64,000 nucleotides of DNA, from positions 33,683 to 97,682 of the forward strand of contig JAFXCR010000016.1 in the NCBI GenBank assembly GCA_017516465.1. Reading direction: 5' to 3'. Under the pieces are notes generated by a model that searched no databases, had not been told where the DNA came from, and saw only the letters and a list, made by a program, of their open reading frames with translations. This document shows positions 51,493 through 60,986 of this stretch, piece by piece (position 1 is the first letter of the stretch; the number at the start of each line of letters is the position of its first letter). Made by a program: the position numbers and the translations under genes. Source of the DNA: Ruminococcus sp. (lineage in GTDB: Bacteria; Bacillota; Clostridia; Oscillospirales; Ruminococcaceae).

Positions 51493-53235
51493 ATGCAGAA
51501 AAATGATGTTTTTCTCTATCGGCTCCGAAATGCAAATCAGATAGAAAATGTCATGGGTTCCTACGTCAACATTATCAGACGTGGCAGAAATTTTGTATGC
51601 TCATGCCCTTTCCATTCGGAAAAGACTCCGTCATGCACGATTTTTACCGATACACAAAGCTTTTACTGCTTTGGCTGCGGTGCCGGCGGAGATGTCATAA
51701 CCTTTATAATGAAGGCTGAGAATCTTGATTTCACTGAGGCTGTAAAGCTTCTCGCTCAGCGTTCCGGACTGGAAATTCCACAGGACAATTCCCGTGACAG
51801 CCAGCTCGCAAAAAGAAAAACACGCATCTACGAAATGAACCGCATTGCGGCAAATTTCTTCTATACACAGCTCGTTAAGGGTACCGATAAATCAGGACTG
51901 AAATACTTCGCTGACAGAAGTCTTTCTCCTCAGATTATAAAAAAATATGGTCTCGGATATGCTCCGGATTCGTGGAACACACTTACCGACCTTCTCCGTT
52001 CAAAGGGATATTCCGATGACGAGATCATTGACGCATGGCTCGGTTCAAGGTCGAAAAGAGGAAATATCTTCGATATATTCCGCAAGCGTGTGATGTTCCC
52101 GATTGTTGACCTCAGAGGAAATATTATAGGCTTCGGCGGACGTGTCCTTGACAACTCTCAGCCAAAATATCTCAATACCGGTGCAACTCCGGTTTTTGAC
52201 AAGGGATCAAACCTCTTTTCCATGAACTTCGCAAAAAATGCCGATACAAAAAGGCTTATCCTGTGTGAAGGCTACATGGACGTTATCGCAGTCAATCAGG
52301 CTGGATTCGATAACGCTGTTGCTACGCTCGGAACAGCTATCACTGCTAATCAGGCACGGCTTATGAGCCACTACGCTGAAGAAATAATTATTGCCTACGA
52401 CAGTGATAGTGCCGGTCAGAAGGCAACTCAGAAGGCTATAAATCACTTTGCAGACGTCGGAATGCGTACGAGAATTCTACGCATGGAAGGTGCAAAGGAT
52501 CCCGATGAATATATAAAAAAATTCGGCCGTGACCGCTTCAAAATGCTTATCGACGGCTCGGATGACGCAAATGATTTTATGCTCGACAGGTGCGAGGATG
52601 GTCTTGACCTTGCCACTGAGGCTGGACGCGTTGAACTGCTCAGACGTGCCTCAAAGATTCTTGCTGCTATCGAATCCCCTCTTGAGCGTGAAGTCTACAT
52701 ATCAAGAACCTCGCGCAAATGTGATATTCCACCTGAGGTTCTCAAAACCCATATCGACAGTCTTCTGAAAAAAAATTTCCGGACTGAAAAAAAGATGGAA
52801 TGGCGTAATATCACATCAAAGGCATCTTACGATAACGATGATCTCAACCCTGAATCAAGGGAGTACAAAAAAGAAGCAAGGGCAGAAGAATGTATTATCA
52901 ACTTTCTGCTCAGACATCCGGATGAGGCAGCTGATATCGAAAAATCAGCACCGCCGGAAATATTCATCACAGCTCTTAACAAAAAACTATACTCGGCTCT
53001 TCTGGAAAAAATGAAATCAACGGAAAAATTCACGCTTTCTCTTATGGCAGGTGAATTATCCGACAAGGAAATGGGAAGAATAAGCCGGATAGATGTTACA
53101 AACCGTGAATTCACCATAAACAGGAACGTTTTTACAGATTGCGTCAACGTTCTTAATACCTTCAGCTCATCCGCAGGCAAGGATATGAGCGATGAAGATC
53201 TGCGCAGACTTTTTAAATCCAAAAGCAAAAAATAG
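51493..53235 (+). CDS. dnaG: DNA primase DnaG
   Basis: A 580-residue replicative primase. The N-terminal CHC2 zinc finger reads [13 protein letters not shown] with [10 protein letters not shown]; the TOPRIM domain has [15 protein letters not shown] and [11 protein letters not shown]; the C-terminal part binds DnaB. The ATG at 51493 has AGGAG 6 bases before it and starts just after the dgt stop; the frame upstream overlaps dgt. rpoD follows after 11 bases. Confidence 0.97.
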   Translation: MQKNDVFLYRLRNANQIENVMGSYVNIIRRGRNFVCSCPFHSEKTPSCTIFTDTQSFYCFGCGAGGDVITFIMKAENLDFTEAVKLLAQRSGLEIPQDNSRDSQLAKRKTRIYEMNRIAANFFYTQLVKGTDKSGLKYFADRSLSPQIIKKYGLGYAPDSWNTLTDLLRSKGYSDDEIIDAWLGSRSKRGNIFDIFRKRVMFPIVDLRGNIIGFGGRVLDNSQPKYLNTGATPVFDKGSNLFSMNFAKNADTKRLILCEGYMDVIAVNQAGFDNAVATLGTAITANQARLMSHYAEEIIIAYDSDSAGQKATQKAINHFADVGMRTRILRMEGAKDPDEYIKKFGRDRFKMLIDGSDDANDFMLDRCEDGLDLATEAGRVELLRRASKILAAIESPLEREVYISRTSRKCDIPPEVLKTHIDSLLKKNFRTEKKMEWRNITSKASYDNDDLNPESREYKKEARAEECIINFLLRHPDEAADIEKSAPPEIFITALNKKLYSALLEKMKSTEKFTLSLMAGELSDKEMGRISRIDVTNREFTINRNVFTDCVNVLNTFSSSAGKDMSDEDLRRLFKSKSKK

Positions 53236-53246
53236 GAGGATCTTTT

Positions 53247-54329
53247 ATGGAAAACAAAAGACATACCATCGACGCCCTTATGGAACAGGGAAAAGCTAAC
53301 GGAAAGCTGACAACAAAGGAAATTACAGACGCTCTTGAAGAACTGGATTTCGATGTTGATCAGATTAACACCTTCTATGACAACTGCGAAACACTTAATA
53401 TCGAAATCGTTGAGGATATGAACATCGACGCTGATCTTAAAATCGGTCTTGATTCTACTCTTACCGATGATCTGGAGCTCGCTCTCTCCACCGAAGGAAT
53501 CGCTATTGACGATCCTGTAAAAATCTATCTTAAGGAAATCGGACGTGTTCCCCTTCTTACTACTGAGGAAGAAATTGAACTCGCACAGAGAATGGCAAAG
53601 GGTGATCCCTATGCAAAGAAAAGACTCTCCGAAGCTAACCTTCGTCTTGTTGTAAGTATCGCAAAAAAATACGTCGGCAGAGGTATGCAGTTCCTTGACC
53701 TCATTCAGGAGGGTAATCTCGGTCTTATCAAGGCTGTTGAGAAATTCGACTACACAAAGGGCTTCAAATTCTCTACCTACGCTACATGGTGGATACGTCA
53801 GGCTATTACAAGAGCTATCGCTGATCAGGCAAGAACAATCCGTATCCCCGTTCACATGGTTGAAACTATCACCAAGGTAAAGAAAATCTCCAGCCAGCTC
53901 CTCCATGAAAACGGTCACGATCCAAGCCCTGAGGAAATTGCAGAAAAAATCAATATGCCTGTGGACAAGGTACGCGAAATTATGCGTGTTGCTCAGGATC
54001 CTGTTTCCCTTGAAACTCCTATCGGTGAGGAGGAAGACAGTCACCTCGGCGACTTCATCCCCGACAACAACGCTCCTGCTCCGGCAGAGGCTGCTTCACA
54101 TACGCTTCTGAGAGAACAGCTCAATGAGGTTCTTGCTACACTTACAGACCGTGAGGCTAAGGTTCTTAAGCTCCGTTTCGGTCTTGAGGACGGAAAATCA
54201 CGTACTCTTGAAGAAGTAGGACAGCGTTTTGACGTTACCCGTGAACGTATCCGTCAGATTGAAGCAAAGGCACTGAGAAAACTTCGTCATCCCAGCAGAA
54301 GCAAAAAGGTCAAGGATTTCCTTGACTAA
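53247..54329 (+). CDS. rpoD: primary sigma factor RpoD (SigA)
   Basis: A 360-residue housekeeping sigma factor. It has region 1.2 ([17 protein letters not shown]), region 2 with [20 protein letters not shown], region 3, and region 4 with the helix-turn-helix [20 protein letters not shown]. The N-terminal region 1.1 is short and acidic. The dnaG-rpoD order is the usual macromolecular-synthesis operon, here without rpsU. A long minus-strand frame at 52827-54044 is its shadow. Confidence 0.98.
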   Translation: MENKRHTIDALMEQGKANGKLTTKEITDALEELDFDVDQINTFYDNCETLNIEIVEDMNIDADLKIGLDSTLTDDLELALSTEGIAIDDPVKIYLKEIGRVPLLTTEEEIELAQRMAKGDPYAKKRLSEANLRLVVSIAKKYVGRGMQFLDLIQEGNLGLIKAVEKFDYTKGFKFSTYATWWIRQAITRAIADQARTIRIPVHMVETITKVKKISSQLLHENGHDPSPEEIAEKINMPVDKVREIMRVAQDPVSLETPIGEEEDSHLGDFIPDNNAPAPAEAASHTLLREQLNEVLATLTDREAKVLKLRFGLEDGKSRTLEEVGQRFDVTRERIRQIEAKALRKLRHPSRSKKVKDFLD

Positions 54330-54340
54330 GCCGTACATAA

Positions 54341-54369
54341 TTCCGCTCTGTTTCTCAGGGCGGATTTTT
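54341..54369 (+). terminator. terminator after rpoD
   Basis: TCCGCTCTG/CAGGGCGGA stem with a TTTCT loop, then five T. Confidence 0.85.
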
Positions 54370-54390
54370 CATTAAAATGTAACAGAACTA

Positions 54391-54419
54391 TTGACTTAAC
54401 AGCTGTAAAGTTGTATAAT
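54391..54419 (+). promoter_or_regulatory. promoter of the EAL/beta-helix gene
   Basis: -35 TTGACT (54391-54396) and -10 TATAAT (54414-54419), 17-base spacer; the leader is about 90 bases. Confidence 0.72.
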
Positions 54420-54517
54420 TATAGTGTATAAATTCGGAAAATACGGTCGCTGTATACCGTACAATACATCAGCGCATGATCTTCTCTGATCTATATTATG
54501 CGGCGAAAGGAGCAGTT

Positions 54518-57256
54518 ATGAGTATTTTTAATCTCGAAAAAAGCCCGCCTGAGCTTAGCCGCGACTGGCTTATCTTCCAACAGTTTGTTGGAAATATCGG
54601 TGCTTTTATGTATATCGCAAAAGACAAGACGGCTTATCTTGATGACGAAACCTGCCGTATGCTTTCATGCCCTGCAAATAAACTGAATGAATTTGAATTC
54701 TTTAATCTACTTGAAAGAATATCCAAGAATCCCGTTGAGGGGCAAAAGCATATTTACAGATTTCAGGACAACATTGTTACACGATACATCAAAATGAATA
54801 TCTACGAAAGCAGCGATGAATGGCTCGGATTTGTTCAGGACTTCTCAAGACAGATAAACGAAATCAACCGTCCTGACCGCTTCGCTGAGCTTGATCCTGT
54901 TACACGTCTGCTTTCCTATCCTTCCTTCTCGAACAAGATACGGAAAATCATACCGGATCTCAAGCACTGCTGTCTCGCAACCCTCTACGTGAACGGTCTT
55001 GACAAGCTCGGCTCCTACCTTACGGTTGACAACGCAAACAGCTGTCTTACTTCCGTTGCTGAGACGATCAAAGGCTTCTCATCCGATAAGATTATTATAG
55101 GCTCTAAGTCGAATTACGAGATCTGTGCCTTCTTCTGTGACTTTGACAAAAAGGATATATATACTGTTCTCAACAGCATGGATGAGGCTGTACAGAACTG
55201 CGTCCTTACCGATGATTTCGGCGAAATCATAGATATCTCAGACAAGAGCCGCCTCAGCCTCTCCATAGGCTGCTCCTCTTACCCTGATGAAGCCTCCGAC
55301 TTCAATATGCTGGTAAATTATTCGGAATTTGCCCTCTATGAAGCAAGAACTGAACGCAGAAGCGTTATAAACTGGTTCTCAGAAGAAAACTACCTCCGTG
55401 AAAAGGATTCATACAGAAATGCTCTCCTTTTCTCAAGAATAATCAGGGAAAATCTTCTTACATATCATTTCCAGCCTATCGTTGAAACTACTGCCGGCGA
55501 AATCGTTGCATACGAGGCTCTTATGAGAACTACCGGCGATATCAGGATGACTCCGTCACAGATTCTCAAAATCGCCGATTCACAGAATAATCTCTACGAA
55601 ATTGAAAAGCACACCTTATTCAATACAATGAAAATCCTGAGCGACAATCAGCAGGTATTTGAGAATAAAAAGCTGTTCATAAACTGCCTGCCGAACAGTC
55701 TGCTGACAGATGATGACTACAACGAGCTTTATCTTACATACGGCGAACTCTTTGAAAAATGTATCATTGAAATCGTGGAAAACAGTGCTGCTTCCCATGC
55801 TGAAATTGAACGTCTGAAAAAAAGATGCAGCTTTGTTCACGCTCAGCTTGCTATTGATGATTTCGGTTCCGGATATGCAAACAGCTCCAATCTGCTGAAA
55901 TATTCTCCCGATTTCATAAAGATCGACCGTTCGCTTATCAGCGATATCCAGAACGATCTTAAAAAGCAGCAGCTTGTTACTTCTGTTATAGAGTTCTGTC
56001 ACGAAAATCAGCTTCAGTCACTTGCGGAAGGCGTTGAAACCCTTCAGGAACTCAAAACTGTTATCCGTCTTGGCGTTGATCTCGTTCAGGGATACGTTAC
56101 TTCTAAACCGAAACCCCTCTTCCTGAACAGCATTTCTTCAGAAATCAAGGACGAAATCATTAAAACCAATCTTGAAGTGCGTCCTGACGGTGCCAAGAAA
56201 ATCTATGCCGCAAGAAATGATTCTGAAATTGATATTCTTAAACTCGCACTTGAAAAATATACAGATATCCATATCTACCAGAGCAAGCTTACAATCACCG
56301 GCGATCCGGATAAGCCCGTGAATATGAATATCTCAATTATGGACAATCACAGCTGCGATCTCACACTTAAAAACGTGAACATCACCAGCGGAAACAGCAA
56401 GCCTACCATTTCAGTGGGCGAATACGCACGTCTCTGTCTTGATATCGTAAAAAACAACAGACTTGGATATTCAGGTATATATGTACCGATGGGATCTCAG
56501 TTTGAGCTTGTAGGAAAGGGTTCACTGACAATTGACGGAAATGCCTCCGACGGAATCGGAATCGGAAATGATTACGATCACGGTTACGGCGATATCACTA
56601 TTAATACGACCGGAACGCTTGAAATAAACTCGAACGGCAATGAATGTCTCTGCATCGGCGGCGGCTACAACGAAAACGAATCGGAAATCAACCTTTTATC
56701 CGGAAAAATAAAGCTTCATATGCACACCCACAACGGTCTCGCTATCGGAAGCTATCACGGAGACGCTGATATCACTATCTCTGACAGATGCAATCTTGAT
56801 ATCAATATGTCAGGAATCAAGGTCGCTGGAATCGGAAGCATTACCGGAATTGCTTCGGTTACATCCGCCGCAGATCTGCATATCACCTGCACCGGTGCTC
56901 AGGCATCAGGTATAGGATCACTTGAAGAAGGCGAAGGAAGCATCTTCATCAAAAAAGGCAAAGTAAACATCAAAATGCGTTCCGCAAAGCATACCTGCAT
57001 CGGAACACTCGGCGGAAATATCAATACAAAAATTCAGGATTCTGAAATCATTATTGACTCCGAGGGCGATGACGTTACCGGTATAGGCGATGCGGCCGGA
57101 TCCGGAACCGTCTCCATTCTTGATTCCGCTGTCACTATGAGTATTCTTGCTTCCAATCCGAAGGATATCGGAACGTCTGACGGCGATGTGATAATCAGAG
57201 GCGGAGCTGTGAATTCTCTCGTGAACAACAGAAGAATCCCCCACAACAGCATTTAA
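54518..57256 (+). CDS. GGDEF-like/EAL protein fused to a C-terminal beta-helix repeat domain
   Basis: A 912-residue protein without a signal peptide or membrane helix. An N-terminal PAS-like region (to about 120) is followed by a degenerate GGDEF domain (about 125-290; the signature is SNYEI), and an EAL domain (about 310-560) with YEALMRT near 331 and IDDFGSGYANS near 445, which looks active. From about 570 to 912 come glycine-rich repeats of about 20-25 residues (GIGIGNDYDHGYGDI, IGSYHGDADITIS, GIGSLEEGEGSIFI), resembling DUF4353-type carbohydrate-binding modules usually found outside the cell. AAAGGAG precedes the ATG at 54518. ychF follows after 24 bases. Confidence 0.85.
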   Translation: MSIFNLEKSPPELSRDWLIFQQFVGNIGAFMYIAKDKTAYLDDETCRMLSCPANKLNEFEFFNLLERISKNPVEGQKHIYRFQDNIVTRYIKMNIYESSDEWLGFVQDFSRQINEINRPDRFAELDPVTRLLSYPSFSNKIRKIIPDLKHCCLATLYVNGLDKLGSYLTVDNANSCLTSVAETIKGFSSDKIIIGSKSNYEICAFFCDFDKKDIYTVLNSMDEAVQNCVLTDDFGEIIDISDKSRLSLSIGCSSYPDEASDFNMLVNYSEFALYEARTERRSVINWFSEENYLREKDSYRNALLFSRIIRENLLTYHFQPIVETTAGEIVAYEALMRTTGDIRMTPSQILKIADSQNNLYEIEKHTLFNTMKILSDNQQVFENKKLFINCLPNSLLTDDDYNELYLTYGELFEKCIIEIVENSAASHAEIERLKKRCSFVHAQLAIDDFGSGYANSSNLLKYSPDFIKIDRSLISDIQNDLKKQQLVTSVIEFCHENQLQSLAEGVETLQELKTVIRLGVDLVQGYVTSKPKPLFLNSISSEIKDEIIKTNLEVRPDGAKKIYAARNDSEIDILKLALEKYTDIHIYQSKLTITGDPDKPVNMNISIMDNHSCDLTLKNVNITSGNSKPTISVGEYARLCLDIVKNNRLGYSGIYVPMGSQFELVGKGSLTIDGNASDGIGIGNDYDHGYGDITINTTGTLEINSNGNECLCIGGGYNENESEINLLSGKIKLHMHTHNGLAIGSYHGDADITISDRCNLDINMSGIKVAGIGSITGIASVTSAADLHITCTGAQASGIGSLEEGEGSIFIKKGKVNIKMRSAKHTCIGTLGGNINTKIQDSEIIIDSEGDDVTGIGDAAGSGTVSILDSAVTMSILASNPKDIGTSDGDVIIRGGAVNSLVNNRRIPHNSI

Positions 57257-57280
57257 AAACGAAAGGAATTGTTATTAAAA

Positions 57281-58375
57281 ATGAAACTTGGTATGGTTGG
57301 TCTGCCTAATGTAGGCAAAAGCACTCTCTTTAACGCACTTACAAACGCCGGAGCAGAATCTGCAAATTATCCGTTCTGCACAATCGAAAAAAATGTCGGA
57401 ATAGTTTCTGTTCCCGATGAGCGTCTTGACAAACTCGCAGAAATGTACGATCCGGACAAATTCACTCCGGCAACTCTTGAATTCGTGGATATCGCCGGTC
57501 TTGTAAAGGGAGCCTCAAAGGGTGAAGGTCTCGGAAATAAATTCCTTGCTGATATCCGTGAGGTGGACGCTATTGTTCACGTTGTAAGATGCTTTGAGGA
57601 TACCAACATAATCCATGTTGACGGCTCTATCAATCCTCTCCGTGACATCGAAACAATCAATCTTGAGCTTATCTTCTCCGATATAGAAATGATCGACCGC
57701 CGTATCGACCGTGCTAAAAAAGCGGTCAAGGGCGACAAGAAGTATCTTATCGAAATTGATTTCCTTGAACGTCTCAAGGCTCATCTTGAAAACGGAAAAT
57801 CTGCAAGAGCATTCGATTTCACTGACGACGAAAGAGAACTTATAAAATCTACCCCCCTCCTCTCGGCTAAGCCTGTTATCTATGCGGCAAATCTCTGCGA
57901 GGATGACTTCATAAATAATATCGAAACAAACGGAAATTACCAGAGCGTAAAGGCTCTCGCTGAGGAGGAACACTCTGCTGTTCTTCCGATCTGTGCACAG
58001 ATTGAAGCTGAAATCTCCGACATGGAGGACGAAGAAAAGGCTATGTTCCTCGGTGAACTTGGTCTTGAGGTATCCGGTCTCAACCGTATCATAAAGGAAG
58101 GCTACTCACTTCTTGGTCTTATATCATATCTGACTGCCGGCAAGCAGGAAGTTCGTGCATGGACTATCACAAAGGGAACAAAGGCTCCTCAGGCTGCCGG
58201 AAAAATCCACACCGACTTTGAAAAGGGCTTTATCCGTGCTGAGGTAATCTCCTTCGATGACCTCATGGACTGCGGAACTATGGCAGCCGCCAAGGAAAAA
58301 GGTCTTGTACGTCTTGAAGGCAAGGAATATGTAATGCAGGACGGCGATATCGTTCTCTTCCGCTTCAATGTCTGA
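57281..58375 (+). CDS. ychF: ribosome-binding ATPase/GTPase YchF
   Basis: A 364-residue OBG-family P-loop NTPase that binds ribosomes and prefers ATP in characterised members. It starts MKLGMVGLPNVGKSTLF; DIAGLVKGASKGEG is the G3 region; the TGS-like domain is at the C-terminus (about 280-364). The ATG at 57281 is chosen by family alignment; the frame opens at a TTG 12 bases earlier. The stop overlaps the next start by 8 bases. Confidence 0.95.
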   Translation: MKLGMVGLPNVGKSTLFNALTNAGAESANYPFCTIEKNVGIVSVPDERLDKLAEMYDPDKFTPATLEFVDIAGLVKGASKGEGLGNKFLADIREVDAIVHVVRCFEDTNIIHVDGSINPLRDIETINLELIFSDIEMIDRRIDRAKKAVKGDKKYLIEIDFLERLKAHLENGKSARAFDFTDDERELIKSTPLLSAKPVIYAANLCEDDFINNIETNGNYQSVKALAEEEHSAVLPICAQIEAEISDMEDEEKAMFLGELGLEVSGLNRIIKEGYSLLGLISYLTAGKQEVRAWTITKGTKAPQAAGKIHTDFEKGFIRAEVISFDDLMDCGTMAAAKEKGLVRLEGKEYVMQDGDIVLFRFNV

Positions 58376-59183
58376 TTTCGATTTTAAAAAGCATATCTGG
58401 AAGCCCTTCAACAAAGGGATTTCACAGTATGACATGATTCAGTCAGGCGACAGAATTGCTGTCTGCATTTCCGGCGGCAAGGATTCAATGCTTCTGGCAA
58501 AATGTATGCAGCAGCTTCAGAGCTACGGAAAACCAGATTTTCAAGTTGTTTTCCTCGCTATGGATCCGGGATATACCGACAGCGTAAGGGGAAAAATCCT
58601 GCAAAACTGCGGAGCAATGGGAATTCCCGTTGAAATGTACCAGACTACTGTATTCAGTTCAGCCGGAAACAGCGGGAAAAATCCGTGTTTTCTGTGTTCT
58701 CGTCTCAGGAGAGGCTGGCTGTACAAAAAAGCCTCTGAACTTGGATGCAATAAAATAGCTCTCGGACATCACTTTGACGACGTTGTTGAGACAATCCTCA
58801 TGGGAATGCTTTATGGTTCTCAGATGCAGACAATGCTGCCGAAGCTTCACAGTGAAAATTACAGTGGCATGGAGCTTATACGTCCTCTTTACCTTGTGCG
58901 TGAGGAAAGAATTATCCAGTGGCAGCAGGAAAATAATCTCGATTTTACACGATGTGCCTGCACTCTCGCTGAAAACAGCGGTCAGGGAACAAAACGAATG
59001 GAAATCAAGCTTCTGCTCCGTCAGCTGAGAATAAATAATCCGTCAGTTGATATGAATATCTTCCGCAGTGCAGAAAATGTAAATCTGCGAAAAATCATAT
59101 CATACCATGATGGTGACAGATATCACAGCTTCCTTGATGATTATCATGAGGGAATATCTGTGAAAGGAACAAGGAATACATAA
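58368..59183 (+). CDS. TtcA-like tRNA thiolation PP-loop ATPase
   Basis: A 271-residue ATP pyrophosphatase of the TtcA/TilS group. The PP-loop is CISGGKDSMLLA, the cysteine pair is CFLC (about 105-108), and LGHHFDDVVETILM follows; late cysteines in RCAC may take part in iron-sulfur binding as in TtcA. It probably thiolates a tRNA base, with the exact tRNA position unknown. It overlaps the ychF stop by 8 bases. Confidence 0.85.
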   Translation: MSDFDFKKHIWKPFNKGISQYDMIQSGDRIAVCISGGKDSMLLAKCMQQLQSYGKPDFQVVFLAMDPGYTDSVRGKILQNCGAMGIPVEMYQTTVFSSAGNSGKNPCFLCSRLRRGWLYKKASELGCNKIALGHHFDDVVETILMGMLYGSQMQTMLPKLHSENYSGMELIRPLYLVREERIIQWQQENNLDFTRCACTLAENSGQGTKRMEIKLLLRQLRINNPSVDMNIFRSAENVNLRKIISYHDGDRYHSFLDDYHEGISVKGTRNT

Positions 59184-59238
59184 TGAAGAGCCGCAAAATA
59201 CTGCGGTTTTTCGTTGTTACGGATAGTAAGGAGATATT

Positions 59239-60093
59239 ATGAAGGAAAATCAGACTTCAAATAAAAAAAGAAAAAAATTAAGCTGCAAAAAAAAGCTGCT
59301 GATTCTGGGAATTATACTTTTAATACTTGCTCTGTTGTCAATGTGGGGGTTCACACTCAAAACAGATAGATATAAAATTAAATCCGATAAAATCGACAAG
59401 GGACTGAAAATTGTATTCGTTTCTGATCTTCATAATTGTTTCTACGGTGGAACAAATCAGTCCAAACTTAAAGAAGAAATCGAAAATGCAGAACCTGATA
59501 TTCTGATTTTCGGCGGTGATATGGTTGACCAATGGGGCGGAACAAAACACGCTCTTACTCTTATGGAATGGTCTGCTGAGAAATATCCCTGCTTCTATAC
59601 TCCGGGAAATCATGAATATGAACGTGATGATACTGATGATTTTTTCAAAAAGGTTGAGGAAATCGGAATAACTGTCTGCAACGGTAATTATTCCGATATT
59701 GAAGTAAGAGGACAGTCTGTAAGAATTTACGGTATCCTTGAATATTTCGATCTGGATTCAAAAACTTTCAGTACTCCTCCGGATGACAGTATTTACACAA
59801 TCCTTCTTGCTCATCAGCCTGAGCAGATAGACAATTATCACTTCGGTGACGGAACTGATTTTGATCTGATACTCTCAGGTCACGCTCATGCCGGTCAGTG
59901 GAGAATTCCCGGTATTCTCGATCAGGGACTCTACGCTCCGGATCAGGGACTTTTCCCTGAGTACACACACGGAATGTATGAGTACGATGATTCAGTACAC
60001 CTTATCAGCAGAGGTCTTGCAAAACCTCTCAGAATGATTTACATTCCGAGAATTTTTAATCGACCGGAGCTTTCTGTTATAGAAATTACATGA
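59239..60093 (+). CDS. membrane-anchored metallophosphoesterase
   Basis: A 284-residue calcineurin-like phosphoesterase. Residues about 22-39 form a transmembrane helix after a Lys-rich start; the catalytic domain would be outside the membrane. Metal-binding motifs are SDLHNCFYGG, GGDMVDQW, PGNHEYERD, and SGHAHAGQWR. It resembles YkuE/YpbG-type enzymes; the substrate is unknown. AAGGAG precedes the ATG. Confidence 0.9.
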   Translation: MKENQTSNKKRKKLSCKKKLLILGIILLILALLSMWGFTLKTDRYKIKSDKIDKGLKIVFVSDLHNCFYGGTNQSKLKEEIENAEPDILIFGGDMVDQWGGTKHALTLMEWSAEKYPCFYTPGNHEYERDDTDDFFKKVEEIGITVCNGNYSDIEVRGQSVRIYGILEYFDLDSKTFSTPPDDSIYTILLAHQPEQIDNYHFGDGTDFDLILSGHAHAGQWRIPGILDQGLYAPDQGLFPEYTHGMYEYDDSVHLISRGLAKPLRMIYIPRIFNRPELSVIEIT

Positions 60094-60124
60094 AAAATGT
60101 AATATTTTTCTTTGAAAAAACTAC

Positions 60125-60153
60125 TTGTATTTTTAAATGAATGATGATATAAT
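60125..60153 (+). promoter_or_regulatory. promoter of rlmB and the pseudo-ATPase gene
   Basis: -35 TTGTAT (60125-60130) and -10 TATAAT (60148-60153), 17-base spacer ending ATGA. Confidence 0.65.
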
Positions 60154-60211
60154 ATAAGTGTCCGCTGAAAGGCAGACATAAAAAGAAAAAAAGAACAAAA
60201 AGGAAACAAAA

Positions 60212-60976
60212 ATGATGAAATATAATGATAATATTACGGAGGATACCACAGGCGTTATCTGTGGAAGAAATCCCGTTATTGAGGCTCTTAAATCCGGAGT
60301 GCCTCAGCTTGATTCTATATACATAAATGGATCCGGCGGAAGTCTCAACCTTATCCGCAATCTCGCAAAAGAAAAAAATATTGTAGTAAAAGACGCTCAG
60401 GAGCAGAAGCTTAATCAGCTTTCCGGCGGTGCTTCTCATCAGGGAGTTGTTGCCTTCGGTGCCTGCGGTGAATACGTCTCCGTTGAGGATATTCTTGAAA
60501 TATCACGCAAAAAAGGAACAAAGCCCTTCATCATTATTTGCGATGAAATTGAAGATCCACACAATCTTGGTGCTATAATCCGTACTGCTGAAACCTCTGG
60601 TGCGGACGGAATTATTATCCCGAAACGCCGCAGTGCCTCTCTGAATGCAACAGTATTCAAGACATCGGCAGGCGCTGCAAGCTATGTTCCCGTAGCAAGA
60701 GTATCAAATCTTGCCTCCTGTATTGATATGCTCAAGGAAAACGGCGTCTGGATATACGGTACCGACGCTTCCGGCTCTGACTACGACAAAACTGATTTCA
60801 CCGGCAGCTGTGCCCTTGTTATCGGTTCTGAAGGCTTCGGCATAAGCCGGCTTATCCAGAAAAAATGTGATTTTATGATAAAACTTCCGATGCTTGGCAA
60901 AATCAATTCGCTTAACGCTTCAGTTGCTGCCGGAATCTTCATGTATGAAGTTCTCAGGCAACGCAGAACTACGTGA
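60212..60976 (+). CDS. rlmB: 23S rRNA 2'-O-methyltransferase, RlmB/SpoU family
   Basis: A 254-residue SPOUT methyltransferase. The N-terminal substrate-binding domain starts GVICGRNPVIEALKSG; the SPOUT knot has DPHNLGAIIRTAE, VIGSEGFGISRL and LPMLGKINSLNASVAAGI. It most likely methylates G2251 of 23S rRNA, but TrmH-type paralogues are hard to separate. The next gene starts 10 bases after its stop and its Shine-Dalgarno overlaps the stop codon. Confidence 0.9.
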   Translation: MMKYNDNITEDTTGVICGRNPVIEALKSGVPQLDSIYINGSGGSLNLIRNLAKEKNIVVKDAQEQKLNQLSGGASHQGVVAFGACGEYVSVEDILEISRKKGTKPFIIICDEIEDPHNLGAIIRTAETSGADGIIIPKRRSASLNATVFKTSAGAASYVPVARVSNLASCIDMLKENGVWIYGTDASGSDYDKTDFTGSCALVIGSEGFGISRLIQKKCDFMIKLPMLGKINSLNASVAAGIFMYEVLRQRRTT

Positions 60977-60986
60977 GGAAATTGCC

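Noticed and set aside
52827-54044. Long minus-strand open frame opposite dnaG/rpoD
   Set aside because: It mirrors the highly biased codons of dnaG and rpoD, has no Shine-Dalgarno, and its product has no recognisable features.
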